Below the pieces are notes generated by a model. That model saw only the letters and a list, made by a program, of their open reading frames with translations, was not told where the DNA came from and searched no databases. 64,000 nt of DNA from contig NC_059481.1 of NCBI RefSeq assembly GCF_018139145.2, positions 16,666,368-16,730,367 on the forward strand, given 5' to 3'. Each line of letters begins with the position of its first letter. Position 1 is the stretch's first letter. Shown here piece after piece: positions 37,274 through 48,539 of this stretch. Both the position numbers and the translations under genes were made by a program. This stretch comes from Gymnogyps californianus. Its lineage: Eukaryota; Chordata; Aves; Accipitriformes; Cathartidae.

Positions 37274-38435
37274 CCTTTGTAAAAGTTTCTTCAAGCTTTC
37301 AAGAGCTCAGTAAACCACATCTCTGCTGCAGCTCTCCTGCTGTAATCCACCTCCCCAACACACATCCACTCTAAGTAACTCCTTCACCTCCCTGCAACTC
37401 CACAGCTTTTATCTCTTCTCCTGCTTGCAGTCACTCATGGCCAGCTTGAGCTCTGTAGTCAGCTACTTCAGCCCAGCTACAAATAAGAAACATTGGTCTG
37501 GCTTCTGCTAGGGCTAACTTTGGCCTCATATACCTTAGCCAGCCATGCTTAGAGCCTTCCTACTTCCCACAGGTGGGGAAATCCTGACCCTGCTGAAGTC
37601 AATTGGAAAATTAGCTTACACCTCCAAGGAGGAGGACTTCATCCCTGTTCTAAGGGTTTTGATGTCATTTGCCAGCACTGGGGGATCCATTTTCTTGGCT
37701 AGACCTGTCAATCTCATCACAGTCTACTTTCAGTGGTACCCAACAGCACCAGGAGACAAAGGAGACAGCTTGCAAGCCTGCTCCACTTCTAATTCAAACC
37801 ATTTTAATTTCTCCTTCCCCTCATCCTTTCGGAAGGCATTGCTCCCATGCCACTGCTTCTTTGGCACGTTTGTTGTTTTCTCTAAAAGGCTGTTGTGCTG
37901 ACAAGCCCACTATGTTCTTTCTATAGGTGCATTGATGCTTTCTCAGCAGACAGAGGTTCATTGGAGTGATTCTTCCGTACGCACCAGCTATAAGACAGTT
38001 TGCCATTCTGTGTGGGGAAAATAAGACATTGCAAAACAGTGAAAGCATGTGAAAAAGGAGTCTTAGAACTTCATTCTCCCTGCAGCTTCTTCCCAGTAGG
38101 GAAAGTTAGCCTGGGAACATACAAAACGTAATGGAGAAATAAAATGCTTTCTAATGCATGACTGGAATAAAGCAGCATGACACAGTTAGCTTGGCGTTGC
38201 ATTCTGATCAGTCAGACGGCAAAGACATCATGCTTCACTTAGCACCAATGCGCCCACTGTGTGACAAGTATGAGAAGATATGTAGAAGGGAGAGGAAGAG
38301 AAGGCTGCTTCTGGTCCAAAAGACCTTTCTGGCCCCTGCTGCACTCACAAAAGGGGTCCTGAATAGAAATCCAAATGAGCCTGGGGAATATTCATACGAT
38401 GTTAATGTACCATGACTGCTGCCTACCAGCTCCAG
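37274..38435. other. Intergenic, no gene seen
   Basis: Unique sequence downstream of the solo LTR. Open frames of up to 118 codons (37,545-37,901) without recognised domains. Confidence 0.45.
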
Positions 38436-39000
38436 ATAAGTTGGATTAATAAACTGCCTTTCGCTTGTGACACCTCGGCATGAATTTTGCATTAGGCTCA
38501 ATTCAGTAAAGTTCACAACTGACACGCTTCCTTTTATGACAATCCTTTTCAATTGTTTTTCGCGCTGGGATGTCATAAAGATGTTTGAGCTTTTTTCTGG
38601 CAGGGAACTGTCTTTTATCTTGAAAAAGAGCTTTTATAATCCACTCATGCCGATAGCACTCTTGAATTAAGTTGGAAGGCAAAGCCCCTAGTCCATTTAT
38701 ACTATTAACAAGACGGGCATTTTTTAGTGTCAATGAAAGCGGTGATGTGCTCGCTTCAATGCTGGCCTTGTCACAGCAGAAAATTTCAATGCAATGAGGG
38801 TGGGGCTGACTAAAACTTGAAGAGGACATGATATGATAAGATCAGCAGAGCTTTTTGGAGTTATTAATGCAAGGCGAGTGGATCATGTCCACCAATTAGA
38901 GCTTACATGGCACTCGCTAAATTTATCAGACCATGAATCTGTTCTTCCTTAATTGATAAGCAGGTGGCATGGCTGATCTGCATCCAGATTCTGTGAGGAG
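38436..39000. promoter_or_regulatory. Candidate conserved enhancer block
   Basis: About 560 bp of repeat-free sequence packed with AT-core developmental motifs separated by GC-balanced sequence. Examples are CCTTTTATGACAATCC, CTTTTATCTTG, CTTTTATAATCCAC, GGAGTTATTAATGC, CACCAATTAGAGC, AAATTTATCAGACC, CTTAATTGATAAGC, and a CAGGTGGC E-box. GATA-like words occur in GATATGATAAGATCAG. Caudal/HOX-type TTTATG/TTTATC words recur. This texture is typical of deeply conserved vertebrate non-coding elements. I cannot test conservation, so the call is inference. Confidence 0.35.
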
Positions 39001-39009
39001 GGATAAAAG

Positions 39010-39062
39010 TGGATGGATGGATGGATGGATAGATGGATGATATGATATGATATGATATGATT
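39010..39062. repeat. Compound microsatellite (GGAT)n-(ATGAT)n
   Basis: An array of GGAT units (GTGGATGGATGGATGGATGG), interrupted once by ATAG, passes directly into four-plus ATGAT-type 5-mers (GATATGATATGATATGATATG). It abuts the candidate enhancer block. Length polymorphism is likely. Confidence 0.9.
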
Positions 39063-39199
39063 ATGAGATGTGTTTATCTCTTAATGATGCACACTAATTA
39101 GCTACTACCTCTCTCAGCAGCAGCTACTCAGATCAAGGAGCTAAGATGCTAGCTCAGAACCATGACACGGAACCCAGTCCTGCAAAACCTTACAGAACT

Positions 39200-39275
39200 C
39201 AGCTAAAGTCTGTTCCTGAACAGTTCCATCTGTGAAATGGGGAAAATACTACCATAATACTTTTTTCTCTTACCC
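39200..39275 (+). repeat. Possible ancient MIR-like SINE scrap
   Basis: CCATCTGTGAAATGGGGAAAATACTACC parallels the MIR core ('ccccatctgtaaaatggggataataatacc'; only a short stretch matches). The downstream sequence does not extend the match convincingly. Confidence 0.45.
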
Positions 39276-40444
39276 TTTGTCTTTTGGGCCTCTTTAGACA
39301 ATACATCTTTTGGAGAAGGAAATGCTCCTTACTAAGAGTTTTGATCTCACTTGAGGTATCAAACGTACTCAAAAACATCTAGTTGGGCTGCAAAGACAGA
39401 GCAGACTTACACGTGCAAAGACCCATTACCCACCCGCTCTCTGTAGCTCCCACCATTTACTCCCAGGCAGCATGAACTTGGTGCCATGCTGCAAGCCCAA
39501 ATGCACTCTAGCTCCTTTTTTTCCCTGAGCATAAGTGGGGGCAGATTTAAGGCTTGCTGTGTGGAAGGGAAACACATTTTCTAGAGGACTGGGTCAAAGT
39601 GGCTATGCAGATCCTTCCCCTCCTGCATGAAATTTTCAAAGAACATGGAAATATGGACCCTGAAATGATCTAAACATCTGATGAATCTGAAACATCTCAG
39701 CTTAAATATATGGAAGACAACCTGGAAAGAGTAGGCATGTTTCATCCACGTGTACTTTGGATGACTGCTCGACTGTGGTTCATAGCTTCAACTTGATAAA
39801 CCACGGGTTGGTTCTGTAGCTTATCCCAAATAAGCCATCAAAACCTATATATTACCCCAAAATTGGCCTGGAAAAGTGATTCTTCAGTTACATAAAATGT
39901 ATTGCAATTGTTTTTATTCCCATGCTGACAAAGCCACATGTCTTGGTTATTGCTGCACTCAGAGAAGCAGGAGAAGCAGCACACCTAAAAATGGCTTAAA
40001 TCAGCTCTTGGCATAACCAAGGCAGGAATTCAGGGATATCTATACAGATTAGTCTGACTATGCTCCCTTGCAAAGGGTTAAAACTCCCATTTTTCACCAG
40101 GGGCAGAGCTCCAGTTTCTGACTTATCAGGTGTCTCACCGTAACACCATGATTTTTACATGTTCAGTGCTGGTTCTCTCTTATTTGGGTTGTGAGTAGGG
40201 AACATTTCAAGGGGAAGAGGAGATTGTTTGAACTATCAAAGAACTGGGGTTTCTCAGAGGACTCAGAGGAGAGGATTGATGCAGTCAGGAATTATCAGCC
40301 ATAGGAAGGAAAAGGACACTTGAACCCAGGAGACCTTCCTAGGCTCTGGTAACTTGACAAAAACACGATCCTGCAAACCCTTGAACCTTCAAATCAGCCA
40401 CGGACCTTTCTGTTATGAGCGGCTCCTTCCCTCCCTCCCCTAGA

Positions 40445-40720
40445 AACACCATCCTATGTTTGATGTGCTGTTTCCGTAGCAACATTTAATTAATATAACC
40501 CCCCTGCCCCCTGCATAGCACAGGTAGTATCTGCAACTAGCATTTAACATGAAATAAAAGCAAGGAGTTCAGGCAGCAAAAGGCCTCACTCCAATCTCAA
40601 GTGTATTTACAACAGCAGAGTGGTGCCTGTGTACTGAGGAGGGGAAGAGATGCTCTGGCTTTTAATTACGTGAGATGTACAGAGCAGGTAATTAATACGG
40701 AGCAAAGTCTGGAGACGCCT
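40445..40720. promoter_or_regulatory. Candidate element with RFX-like X-box
   Basis: GTTTCCGTAGCAAC at 40,470-40,483 agrees with the palindromic RFX site GTTGCCATGGCAAC at 11 of 14 positions. It is followed at once by ATTTAATTAATATAA. Two more homeodomain-like words, CTTTTAATTACGTGAG and GTAATTAATACGG, lie at about 40,660-40,700. The block is repeat-free. Function is inferred from motifs only. Confidence 0.3.
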
Positions 40721-41034
40721 GAGCTTTCAACCCTCTGATCAGCAGTGCAGGGCCGGCACCTCGGATCACGCATGTAGGATGCAGCAGCCCTGTGCGCGAT
40801 GCAGCGTCCTCTGAACATCTCCACAGCTCCCCAGGTACCCCCCGATGTGCAGTGATTTGGGGACGAGGACCAGGACTCGCTCTCTACCTGCCACCACAGC
40901 TGTCCCCCCCCCCAGTCCCTCCTTCCTCAGCGTCTGGGAGGTCAGGGCCCGGATATTTCTGATTAACACCCCCCACACCCTCTCTCCCCTCCTTCAGGAG
41001 CCATTTTAGCATCTCCTGCTGGAAAGCATGCAGG

Positions 41035-41150
41035 CTACAATTACAGCGAGGCATTAGAAACAAATGGTTCTTATCATTTATATGAATTGCAGATGTGTGG
41101 AGACTTCTCCGCTAATAAATTCTGAGCTGTAAATGGATCAGGCATGTGAT
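41035..41150. promoter_or_regulatory. Candidate conserved non-coding element
   Basis: Repeat-free block containing CTACAATTACAGCG, CATTTATATGAATTGC, a GCAGATGTGT E-box and CCGCTAATAAATTC. It resembles vertebrate enhancer texture. No coding potential. Inference only. Confidence 0.25.
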
Positions 41151-41659
41151 GTTGTGGTTTCTAAAGATAACAAAGCCTCTGTGTTTTTGCTTATTCTGGC
41201 AGAGCACCTTCACAGCATAGTGCTTCCAGGGAGTTAAGAACAGGTGAGAAGATATGTAGGCATAGAGGAGAAGCCACAATGCTCCCTCTGAGCCACTGAA
41301 CCCCTCTTCTGATTTCTTTGGTTTCACTGTTTGTCTAAACTAATATGCAGTTATCTAAGAAGTCATCTGGAATACGGCCCCCTGAGCTAGGGCTGTCAGT
41401 ATATCATCTTGCATAGCCCCAGGGATCACAGAGATTTTGGGGGTAAACCACTCTGATTACAAGACACCGTCAAGGTAGACCACACTCCACAAGGTCTCCT
41501 CTCCTCCCCCATTTTAATGATCTAACTCTTGCCTTTTTGTTCAAGTAAAAGTTCTGTAGGTGGCAGTGGGATTCCCTGAATTTGCAAAGGTCCTTAATTT
41601 GGTGGTCTGAAAAAGACAGATACAGTCAAAATTAAACAGGTGGCAAGGACTAGTGTTGG

Positions 41660-41735
41660 CAATAGCCTGCTTCAAGTGGGAAGCTGTATGACCTTCAGAT
41701 GTCTGTTCCAACCAATATTCCTATGACCTCATGAG
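41660..41735 (+). repeat. Possible decayed CR1 3' end
   Basis: GCTGTATGACCTTCAGATGTC then TGTTCCAACCAATATTCC then TATGACC follows the CR1 3' UTR order 'agatgacctccagaggtcccttccaacc...attctatga'. It is strongly diverged, so the copy is old. Confidence 0.45.
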
Positions 41736-42087
41736 TATATATCTTTTCCCCTCTCCTAGGGGACCTTCCTCAAGCCAGTTCATGGCCAAATGCCTTACAG
41801 CATGGAGATGAGAGCCCCAGCCCAAAATGAAGGACATTTCCTTTCCCAAGAACATGCAGACACTAGGTAGACCTGCAGAACCTGTAGGTGTTCCTCTCAG
41901 ATGTAGAAAAGATCACAGCAGGAGGCTGAGGAACAGGATGGAGAGTGGGACGTGGCACCACAGTGAAGGGAGAGAAGGTGTGTTGCCTGCTGCCTCCCAC
42001 GCCGCTGCAACGGCTTAGAGCAGAGCTGTGGGCACCACCGTTCTCTACATCCTGACGTGATACCTATGGCTTTCCCAGAGACCGCAG

Positions 42088-42324
42088 TGTCCTGGTTTTG
42101 GCGGGGATAGAGTTATTTTTTTTCTTAGTAGCTGGTACAGTGCTGTGTTTTGGATTTAGTGTGAGAATAATGTTGATAACACGCTGATGTTTAGTTGTTG
42201 CCAAGTAGCGCTTATCCTCAGTTAAGGACTTTTCAGTTTCCCATGCTCTGCCAGCGAGGAGGTGTGCAAGAAGCTGGGAGGGAGCACGGCCAGGGCAGCT
42301 GACCCCAACTAGCCAAAGGGATAT
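42088..42324 (+). mobile_element. Broken ERVL-type LTR, left part
   Basis: Starts at TGTCCTGGTTTTGGCGGGGA and is collinear with the first about 240 bp of the solo LTR at 36,683 (AGAATAATGTTGATAACACG, CTGATGTTTAGTTG, GGACTTTTCAGTTTCCCATG). It runs up to CCAAAGGGATAT. There the forward match stops, short of the expected TTCCATACCATATG. The continuation lies in inverted orientation immediately to the right. Confidence 0.92.
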
Positions 42325-42454
42325 GAAAATACAAGTGATGCACAATGCAATTGCTCACCACCCACTGATCGATGCCCGAGCAGCGATCCGCCCCTCCCAG
42401 CCAACTCCCCCCAGTTTATATACTGAGCATGACGTTCTATGGTATGGAATATCC
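42325..42454 (-). mobile_element. Broken ERVL-type LTR, inverted middle part
   Basis: This segment is the reverse complement of the LTR middle (equivalent to roughly 36,922-37,065 of the intact copy): CAAGTGATGCACAATGCAAT, TTGCTCACCACC, GATCCGCCCCTCCCAGCC, CCCAGTTTATATACTGAGC, GGTATGGAATATCC. About 11 bases are missing between GATGCC and CGAGCAG relative to the other copies. Beyond 42,454 no LTR 3' end is recognisable. The result is one LTR whose right portion was inverted in place and whose 3' end was lost, with the junction at the short symmetric word GGATAT/ATATCC. Confidence 0.9.
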
Positions 42455-44040
42455 ATATGGTATGGAGAGGGTGAAGGAACAATTCTGCTGTAATTCTTTT
42501 CTCCTTTAATTTTCACTTAGGAAATTAGAGTAAGGAGAGAAAGGGGTAGGAGGGGAACCAACAAAACCCAAAATGAAATGAGAGACTGTCATTCCTAGAA
42601 GGAAGGAGGAGCAGGCAGATACTCAACCAGGTACCTCTGAAAGAAGGTGATGCTCGGACCCTGCTCTAAAGGCCATGCATTTCCCAGCTGCCTCAGCTGC
42701 TGCCTCTGATAACTTCTTATAAAAGATAGAGAACATCTGTTTCCCCTTTGTGTGTGAACATGGGCTTTCATTCACATCCCTTGGGTTTTCTGGTCTCTTG
42801 CAAGAAGATAAGGTAAGCCAGAAGCTGCAGGAGATTCCCACTACTGTTCACCTCAAATCCAGCACTTGGAGGAACGGGTTTCAGTCTCCCTCTCCCTGGG
42901 GTGTGGAAGGGATTTGCTCTGGGTGTCAGTAGTTAGATTTCATCCTGGGCTTTAAAATGAACATCTTGTTTATCTGGAAAATTTTGTTATCCCAGAGCTT
43001 CTCATCTAGTCTAGTTGTTCTGGCATGTTGGTTACCTGGTATTTAAGTAGGTTTCTTTACTGAAACTTAATCCTCATACCTGTAAAGAGGAAGAAATCCA
43101 TCCAGTTAGAATTTTACAGTGAACAATTCTTGGATAGAAAATAATTTTACAGTGAAAAAAGAAAAAATACATTTAACAGCCTCTGTTGGAAATCTTCCAT
43201 TTAAGAAATTGGAGAAATTTAAACTACAGAAAAAAATTAAATAATGGAATTTGGAGTCAGTAGCTGAAAATGGACTTTCTGGTTGTCACTGAAATTCAGC
43301 ATAAGGTAAAGGGGAGGTTTGCCCGAATACAGTACTTTATTTTCTTCATGATTTTCACTGGCGTGGAGAAGACAGGGAAGGAGAAAAAAGGGAACTTTCC
43401 CACTTGGATGCAACAATATCTGCTCTCCCAGGGCCCTGGCAATGGTCTGTTTGTTAATCCCCTTGTGAAAAGCCACTTTGAAAGTGCTTTGAAATCCTCC
43501 TATGAGACATAGCAAAATCAACAGCCAAACAACAGACCCCCAGGGGCTCATTTCTTTAGCTGAAACAACACTCTAAACCTCTGTTACTTCAGCTTTATGA
43601 AACTATTATTATTTACTAGCACATAATATTATTGATTTGGACATGAGGGGATACATAAACTAATGCAGGCAGGCAGGACTGATACGTGGCTGGCAGCTCA
43701 GTTTAAGTTTACAGTACGCACTTCTGAAATCAGTCTAATTAACAGTGACACCAGCGAGCATCTGGACACTGCGGAGGGTTTGGGAGAGATAAGCTTCAAG
43801 CCTTACTTCTCAGCAGAAGTGTTCAAGGAGGTGTCTGTGCTTACTGGTGGGACATCAGGCCTGAAGAAAAATAATTGAAGTAAATCAGTGGAAACAGACC
43901 TGTAAATTCAAACACATACCAAATGCTGCAGCTTTCAGCTAGAAGACCTTAGCAACTAAAGCACAGAGTCTGGCTACATAGAAAGATGAAACATTACATG
44001 AATTATTTGAATATATGGTACTGTATTACATACAAGGGCC
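42455..44040. other. Intergenic, no gene seen
   Basis: Just after the broken LTR, ATATGGTATGGAG repeats the neighbouring ATGGTATGGA word. Open frames up to about 104 codons (43,237-43,551 minus) have no recognised domain. The stretch 43,080-43,260 is A-rich. Confidence 0.45.
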
Positions 44041-44044
44041 AGAA

Positions 44045-44195
44045 AGGTGGAGGAATCTCCAGTCTGGGAGACATTCAGAGCTCAGCTGGACAAGTCCCTG
44101 AGCAACCTGGTCTGGCTGGGCTTGTGTTAAGCAGAGTGTTGGACAAGATGACTGCCTGTGGTCTGTTCCAGCCTGACTTATTATGTGACTCGAGG
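44045..44195 (+). repeat. Old CR1 LINE 3' end
   Basis: GGTGGAGGAATCTCCAGTC, GGGAGACATTCAGAGCTCAGC, TGGACAAGTCCCTGAGCAACCTGG, TTGGACAAGATGACTGCC and TGTTCCAGCCTGACTTATTATGTGA follow, in order, the CR1 ORF2 end and 3' UTR ('gagtctccctccttggagatattcaaaacccgcctggac...ctgcttgagcagggggttggactagatgacctccagaggtcccttccaacc...tgtga'). It is much more diverged than the other CR1 copies, so it belongs to an older subfamily. Confidence 0.75.
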
Positions 44196-45517
44196 ATTGT
44201 ATTATTTTTATGTGCTGGTTCAAATATAGGGCAAATATTGAACAGGATAAATACTTTTTCTAAAAATTCTTAAAGCTTCAGTCCTCTGAACCGCTTGTTA
44301 ACATGGGTGTAGTAGCATTTTAAGAGGCAGCATCCTCCAGTCTGCTAACAATTTTATGATCCCTTTTCTTCTTGGTCTTTTTGATGCTTCTTAAATTACA
44401 CAGCCCGTCAATGACTAGCAGGTTGTCTTCAGCAGGTGCTAATACAGCTATTCCAATGCAGAAACTGGAATTCAAAGGGCAGAATTCACGGGTGATTATT
44501 CAGAGGGAAGGGGAAAAAAGACTCTTGCGAAAGAAACAGTGTCCAATTATTTGGTTGCAGCATGTGAGAGTATATTTTGTAATGAAGTCTTAAACCTTCA
44601 TAAGATTTCTTCCTTGGTTCTGAAGCACAAATTGAACCACATTTGAGAAGACCCAGGCCTGAAGGGAGAGAGCGGGGTATGGACATGATGGTCTCATTAG
44701 GAAGCAGAATAACCTGTCAAGGGTAGTGCTTTTCTCTTTAACAGAGGGAGCTCACAGCAGGCAATAGCTTTTTTTCTCTTCTATCACATATTCAAATTGC
44801 TGCAAACACCATTTTGCTCAGAGCTGGGTATGGATTTTGCATAAGGCTGTGTTCTTGGACTGATAGAGCACAGGAACAGAAACAAAGTAGGCTTGGGGGC
44901 AACATGGGAGGAAGGAGACAGAAAAGGGGAAAGTGAAGAATACTTTAAATTACTTGGGTTTGAAATTTCATCTAACTCGGCTGCTCGTCTAAACCCACCA
45001 CTATGGCTGCTGGAGACGGAGCTGGCCTATGCTCTTCAGCACAATAATGCCGCACCACCATCCAGTTTTTGTCTGGATTTTAAAATGGCAAGTGTTTTGG
45101 CACATGTGTGGCGACGATTCAGTTCTGCAGGTTCTCTCTCTTCAGTCATTTCTCTGAGCAGCAGCAACAACAGAAACTGAGTGGTCAAGATCTTGAGTTT
45201 TTTAACGCATATATAGTTTCAACCCATCCATCTGGAAGAATATCGTCTAGCCTTGGATGGGAGATGCTATTCAGAAGGGAGTAACTGAGGGATAGTGGGG
45301 AGGAAGATTGGTTTGTTTGATTTTGGACCATTGCCTTTGATACCGTTCATAAATGGTTAAAACAGTTGCATTGAATTTGGACGTTGACATTTTTTGAATA
45401 TGCATTTTTCTGTAAATCAAAAATAGAAATGGGGGGATTGAGTTCACTCAGGAGCACGCTTGGGTGGTTTGTGAAATGTTCACCACTAGAGGACTCTACA
45501 GCAACAGTTAATTGTCT

Positions 45518-45559
45518 CTTTTTTCTTTTTCTTTCTTTTTTTTTTTTTTTTTTTTTTAG
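45518..45559. repeat. Poly(T) tract
   Basis: About 42 bases of T interrupted by three or four C (TCTTTTTTCTTTTTCTTTC then an uninterrupted T-run of more than 20), ending in AG. Low-complexity; on the minus strand it creates a spurious lysine run. Confidence 0.9.
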
Positions 45560-46171
45560 TATATGCACCCTCTGGTAATCCTTTCTCAGAGAACAAGAAA
45601 GCCCGCTCCAGAAGCCCCAGGTGCCGAGCCTTGGCACTGTTGGAAATGTGTCTTTACAGGCCAGATTTTGAGACAAGTTCTCAGACAAGGCCAGATTGGA
45701 GTCCTTGAGCTTGCCCTGTTTAACACGGAGAATAAATGACCGCGTTTTCAAGAAAACAACTCACGTGCTATCCTGCTGGGAAGGAGGGTGCTGAGGACCT
45801 CCTGGGATCACCTTTTCGTTTCCTGCACTTGCCCTTGCCAAAAAGAGGGAGTTTGGGCTCATGGAGATGGACAGCCCAGGGACATAGCCTTCAAACCCTA
45901 GGAACGAGTAGGAAGTACTGGGGCTGATTCGCAGCAAGGCAGCCTGTCCTCTCTCTCCTGCTAACACGATGCTGTCAGGACCACTGCCCAGCTGGAGCTG
46001 CTCGCTGCTTCCTCTGGACTCCCTTGGCTCCCTTCGGTACCTCCCTAGCCAAAGAGGGCAGCCAAGAGGTCCGTTGTGCTCCCGGGTCACACTTCCTCTC
46101 TGTCCTTCTCAGATTCAAGGGATGGCAGGAAACTGGCCATTGATGGATAAATTAGGTTCTTGGGAATGCTT

Positions 46172-46200
46172 TTTGATTTTTTTTTTTTTTTTTTCTTTTC
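46172..46200. repeat. Poly(T) tract
   Basis: TTTTGA followed by a T-run of about 18 and TTTTCTTTTC. Simple low-complexity sequence. Confidence 0.85.
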
Positions 46201-47064
46201 CCTCTGGAACCGCTGAGAAGGAAGTCTGGGTCTAAAACACAGACATTTAAACTCCAGGCAGCCAGCCAAAGTCTGCGTCTGCTCTCAGACCGTGAACACT
46301 GGAAAGCTTCACGCAGGGTCAGCAGCAGCCCTGCTTTGAGCCCCATGTGCTGATACATGTGGATGAGCTGGGACCAGCTCTCCAGCTGTCCTTGGAAAGC
46401 TGAGACTTTGTGGTGTTTGCCATTTGCTATGTCCTTGAGCTTCAACACTCACAAGTCAGCTGAGTCCAAGGCTTGTGCTGGCAGGCTGGCCTCATTTAGC
46501 ACAATCTCATGGTGTGAGGACATCTCTCCTTCAACTGGGTTGCTAGGTCTTCCAATCCTACCAGTGCATGGGCAATGAACAGCAGGAGGATGGCAGCTCT
46601 GACACCTTGGATGTTTCAGCCTTCACCACATGAAGGTAATGCTAGAGAACTGTTGCTTGGACAGCCTCTGAAGAGAATGGCGCAATCCATCCATCCACCT
46701 GCACTGCATAGGAAGACCTGACTCATGCAGCCCACTGCGGCTCTGCTAAGACAGGTTGGTTCATGCCACCTTCAGAGGAGAGCAGCACCTCTGCACGAGG
46801 CCTTCCCTGATTTCTGTGACCTCGAACACCTGCAATGGGTGCCTTTCTGCAAAAACTGCTCCCAGTGCCTGCCCCCCGCCACGCACCATGGAGATACAGT
46901 GCTTGGGAGATGGCCAACTCCAGGTCAGTGTGCACAAGGGTACAGCCACCGCTTCCATCATTGGAGCAGTCTCTTCCAAATTAGAGCAGTAATAAATCTG
47001 CTGTCAGTGAGCTACAGACAGTCAGCAAATCTCCAAGGTTCCTCTCAAAGAGACATGATGGGGG

Positions 47065-47250
47065 TCATGATGAGGCACTGGAAAAGGTTGCCCAGAGAGG
47101 TTGTGGATGCCCCATCCCTGGAAGTGTTCAAGTGCAGGTTGGATGGGGCTTTGAGCAACCTGGTCTAGTGGAAGGTGTCCCTGCCCATGGCAGGGGGATT
47201 GGAACTAGATGGTCTTTAAGGTCCCTTCCAACCCAAACCACTCTATCATG
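47065..47250 (+). mobile_element. CR1 LINE, short 3' fragment
   Basis: Begins abruptly with ATGATGAGGCACTGG and encodes the last codons of CR1 ORF2 (MRHWKRLPREVVDAPSLEVF). It then runs through the 3' UTR (GGTGTCCCTGCCCATGGCAG, GATGGTCTTTAAGG, CCCTTCCAACCCAAACC) to CTCTATCATG. It belongs to the same subfamily as the copy at 960-1,354, which shares DAPSLEVF and the CATGGCAGGG hairpin. Only about 186 bp long; the ATTCTATG tail is reduced to one imperfect unit. Confidence 0.93.
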
Positions 47251-48539
47251 TTTAATGGGATACAGAGCACACTCACAGCCCATGGGAGGCTGTTTAGAGC
47301 CAGCCAGCCAAGCCAGGGGCTCAAAATTGTGGCGGTGGTGGGGCACAGCAGTCCCTGGAATAAGGGTGATCAGTGCCTACAGCTTCAGCATCTGCAGCAA
47401 AGTCATTTGTCAGGAGGACCACTTTTTCTTCTAGTTGCCCTGAGGTTTGTGCCAGACCAGGATTTGACATCCCTCTGAAGCAGAATGGCGCTGAAGGAGA
47501 AATGGTTTAGGATCCTGTTACATTTTTCTTCACCACTCTTTGGAGTCGCTGAAAGTTGCCTTGGTGCCAAGAAAACTCTTTCCTTTACTGCAGCTCTAAG
47601 TCACTTGTTCCAAAATGCCTTTGATCTCCGGCGATTTTTCTGGCAATGTTTGGAGAGTATTGTTTGAAATCAGTAACGATCCCTGTTTACGAACACCTTT
47701 TAGGTGTAAAAGGCCTGGGTGTTGATTTACCCATGCGGCATGTTTCCAGGGCTATTGGAAGTAGGGTGTGCAATCAGCAAAAGGGGGGTCCCCATTAGCA
47801 CTGCCCATGAGGTGCACATTGTCCCAGGCATCTGAAGTGGCATGGTGAGTCCAGGTACACAGAGCAGCCTCAGGCACCATGCCCGGGCACGCTGCCGTCA
47901 CCCAAGCTAGGGGAGAAAGAGGATACTAAAACAAGATAGAGGCTTGAATGCAAAGCCTCAGCACAACGAGGAACTCTGCGGTGCCGCCAAATTGGCAGCT
48001 GGGGCCAGCCTCTTGGTGAAATGCTTGGTAGTCTTGTTTTGCAAACAGCTCTGCCAGCTCCAAATTGAGGTGGCAGTTTGGTACCCCAAACAGAAGACAC
48101 TGAAATAAGGACACACAGAGCCTTGCCTGCCTGCCTGCACCTCTGGGGTAAGCTGGCAGGGCTGAGGGAGGGAAGGAGGAACAACGTCCTCTGCTCTGCT
48201 TTAGACCATGCACAGGCCCTGCACGCCACGGGGCTCATTTTGTGCTTGAACACCTAGCTGGGATGAACCAGGAAAAGTTTTCCACCATCCTCTTCTTTTC
48301 TTCCTTTGTGTTTCTGTAGAGGGATCAGTTATCTTAGGCAAGGTGTGTGTTATTGATCTTTCCGACTGTATTATCCCCATTTGCAGTACTTGCTATAAAG
48401 ATCTCGGCTACCCTTTAATCTTGCCACACCTCAGAGAGTCAGAGAGCAGCCAGGGTAGGATCCGATTCCAGTGTCATGCTAGAATTATCTGCCTTGAAAC
48501 TGAAAACAAAATCACTGACCACTTGCAAATGAAGTAAAA
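47251..48539. other. Intergenic, no gene seen
   Basis: Moderately GC-rich unique sequence. Overlapping open frames near 47,870-48,253 on the minus strand (127 and 95 codons) have no recognised domain. No transposon recognised. Confidence 0.45.

Larger units (their letters stand above)
44196..47064. other. Intergenic, no gene seen
   Basis: Mixed sequence with two T-runs (45,518-45,559 and 46,176-46,200). Frames such as 45,347-45,751 (minus, lysine run) and 46,725-47,168 (plus) are by-products of the T-run and of the following CR1. Composition becomes more GC-rich from about 45,600. No exon recognised. Confidence 0.45.

Noticed and set aside
23417..42454. A provirus spanning the LTR copies
   Set aside because: Orientations differ and the DNA between copies carries no gag, pol or env-like frame. 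The two intact copies have their own target duplications, so they are separate solo LTRs.
45347..45751. Minus-strand 134-codon frame with a long Lys run
   Set aside because: The Lys run is only the complement of the poly(T) tract at 45,518-45,559.
46725..47168. Plus-strand 147-codon frame
   Set aside because: Its C-terminal end is the CR1 ORF2 remnant; the rest is unrelated unique sequence joined by chance.
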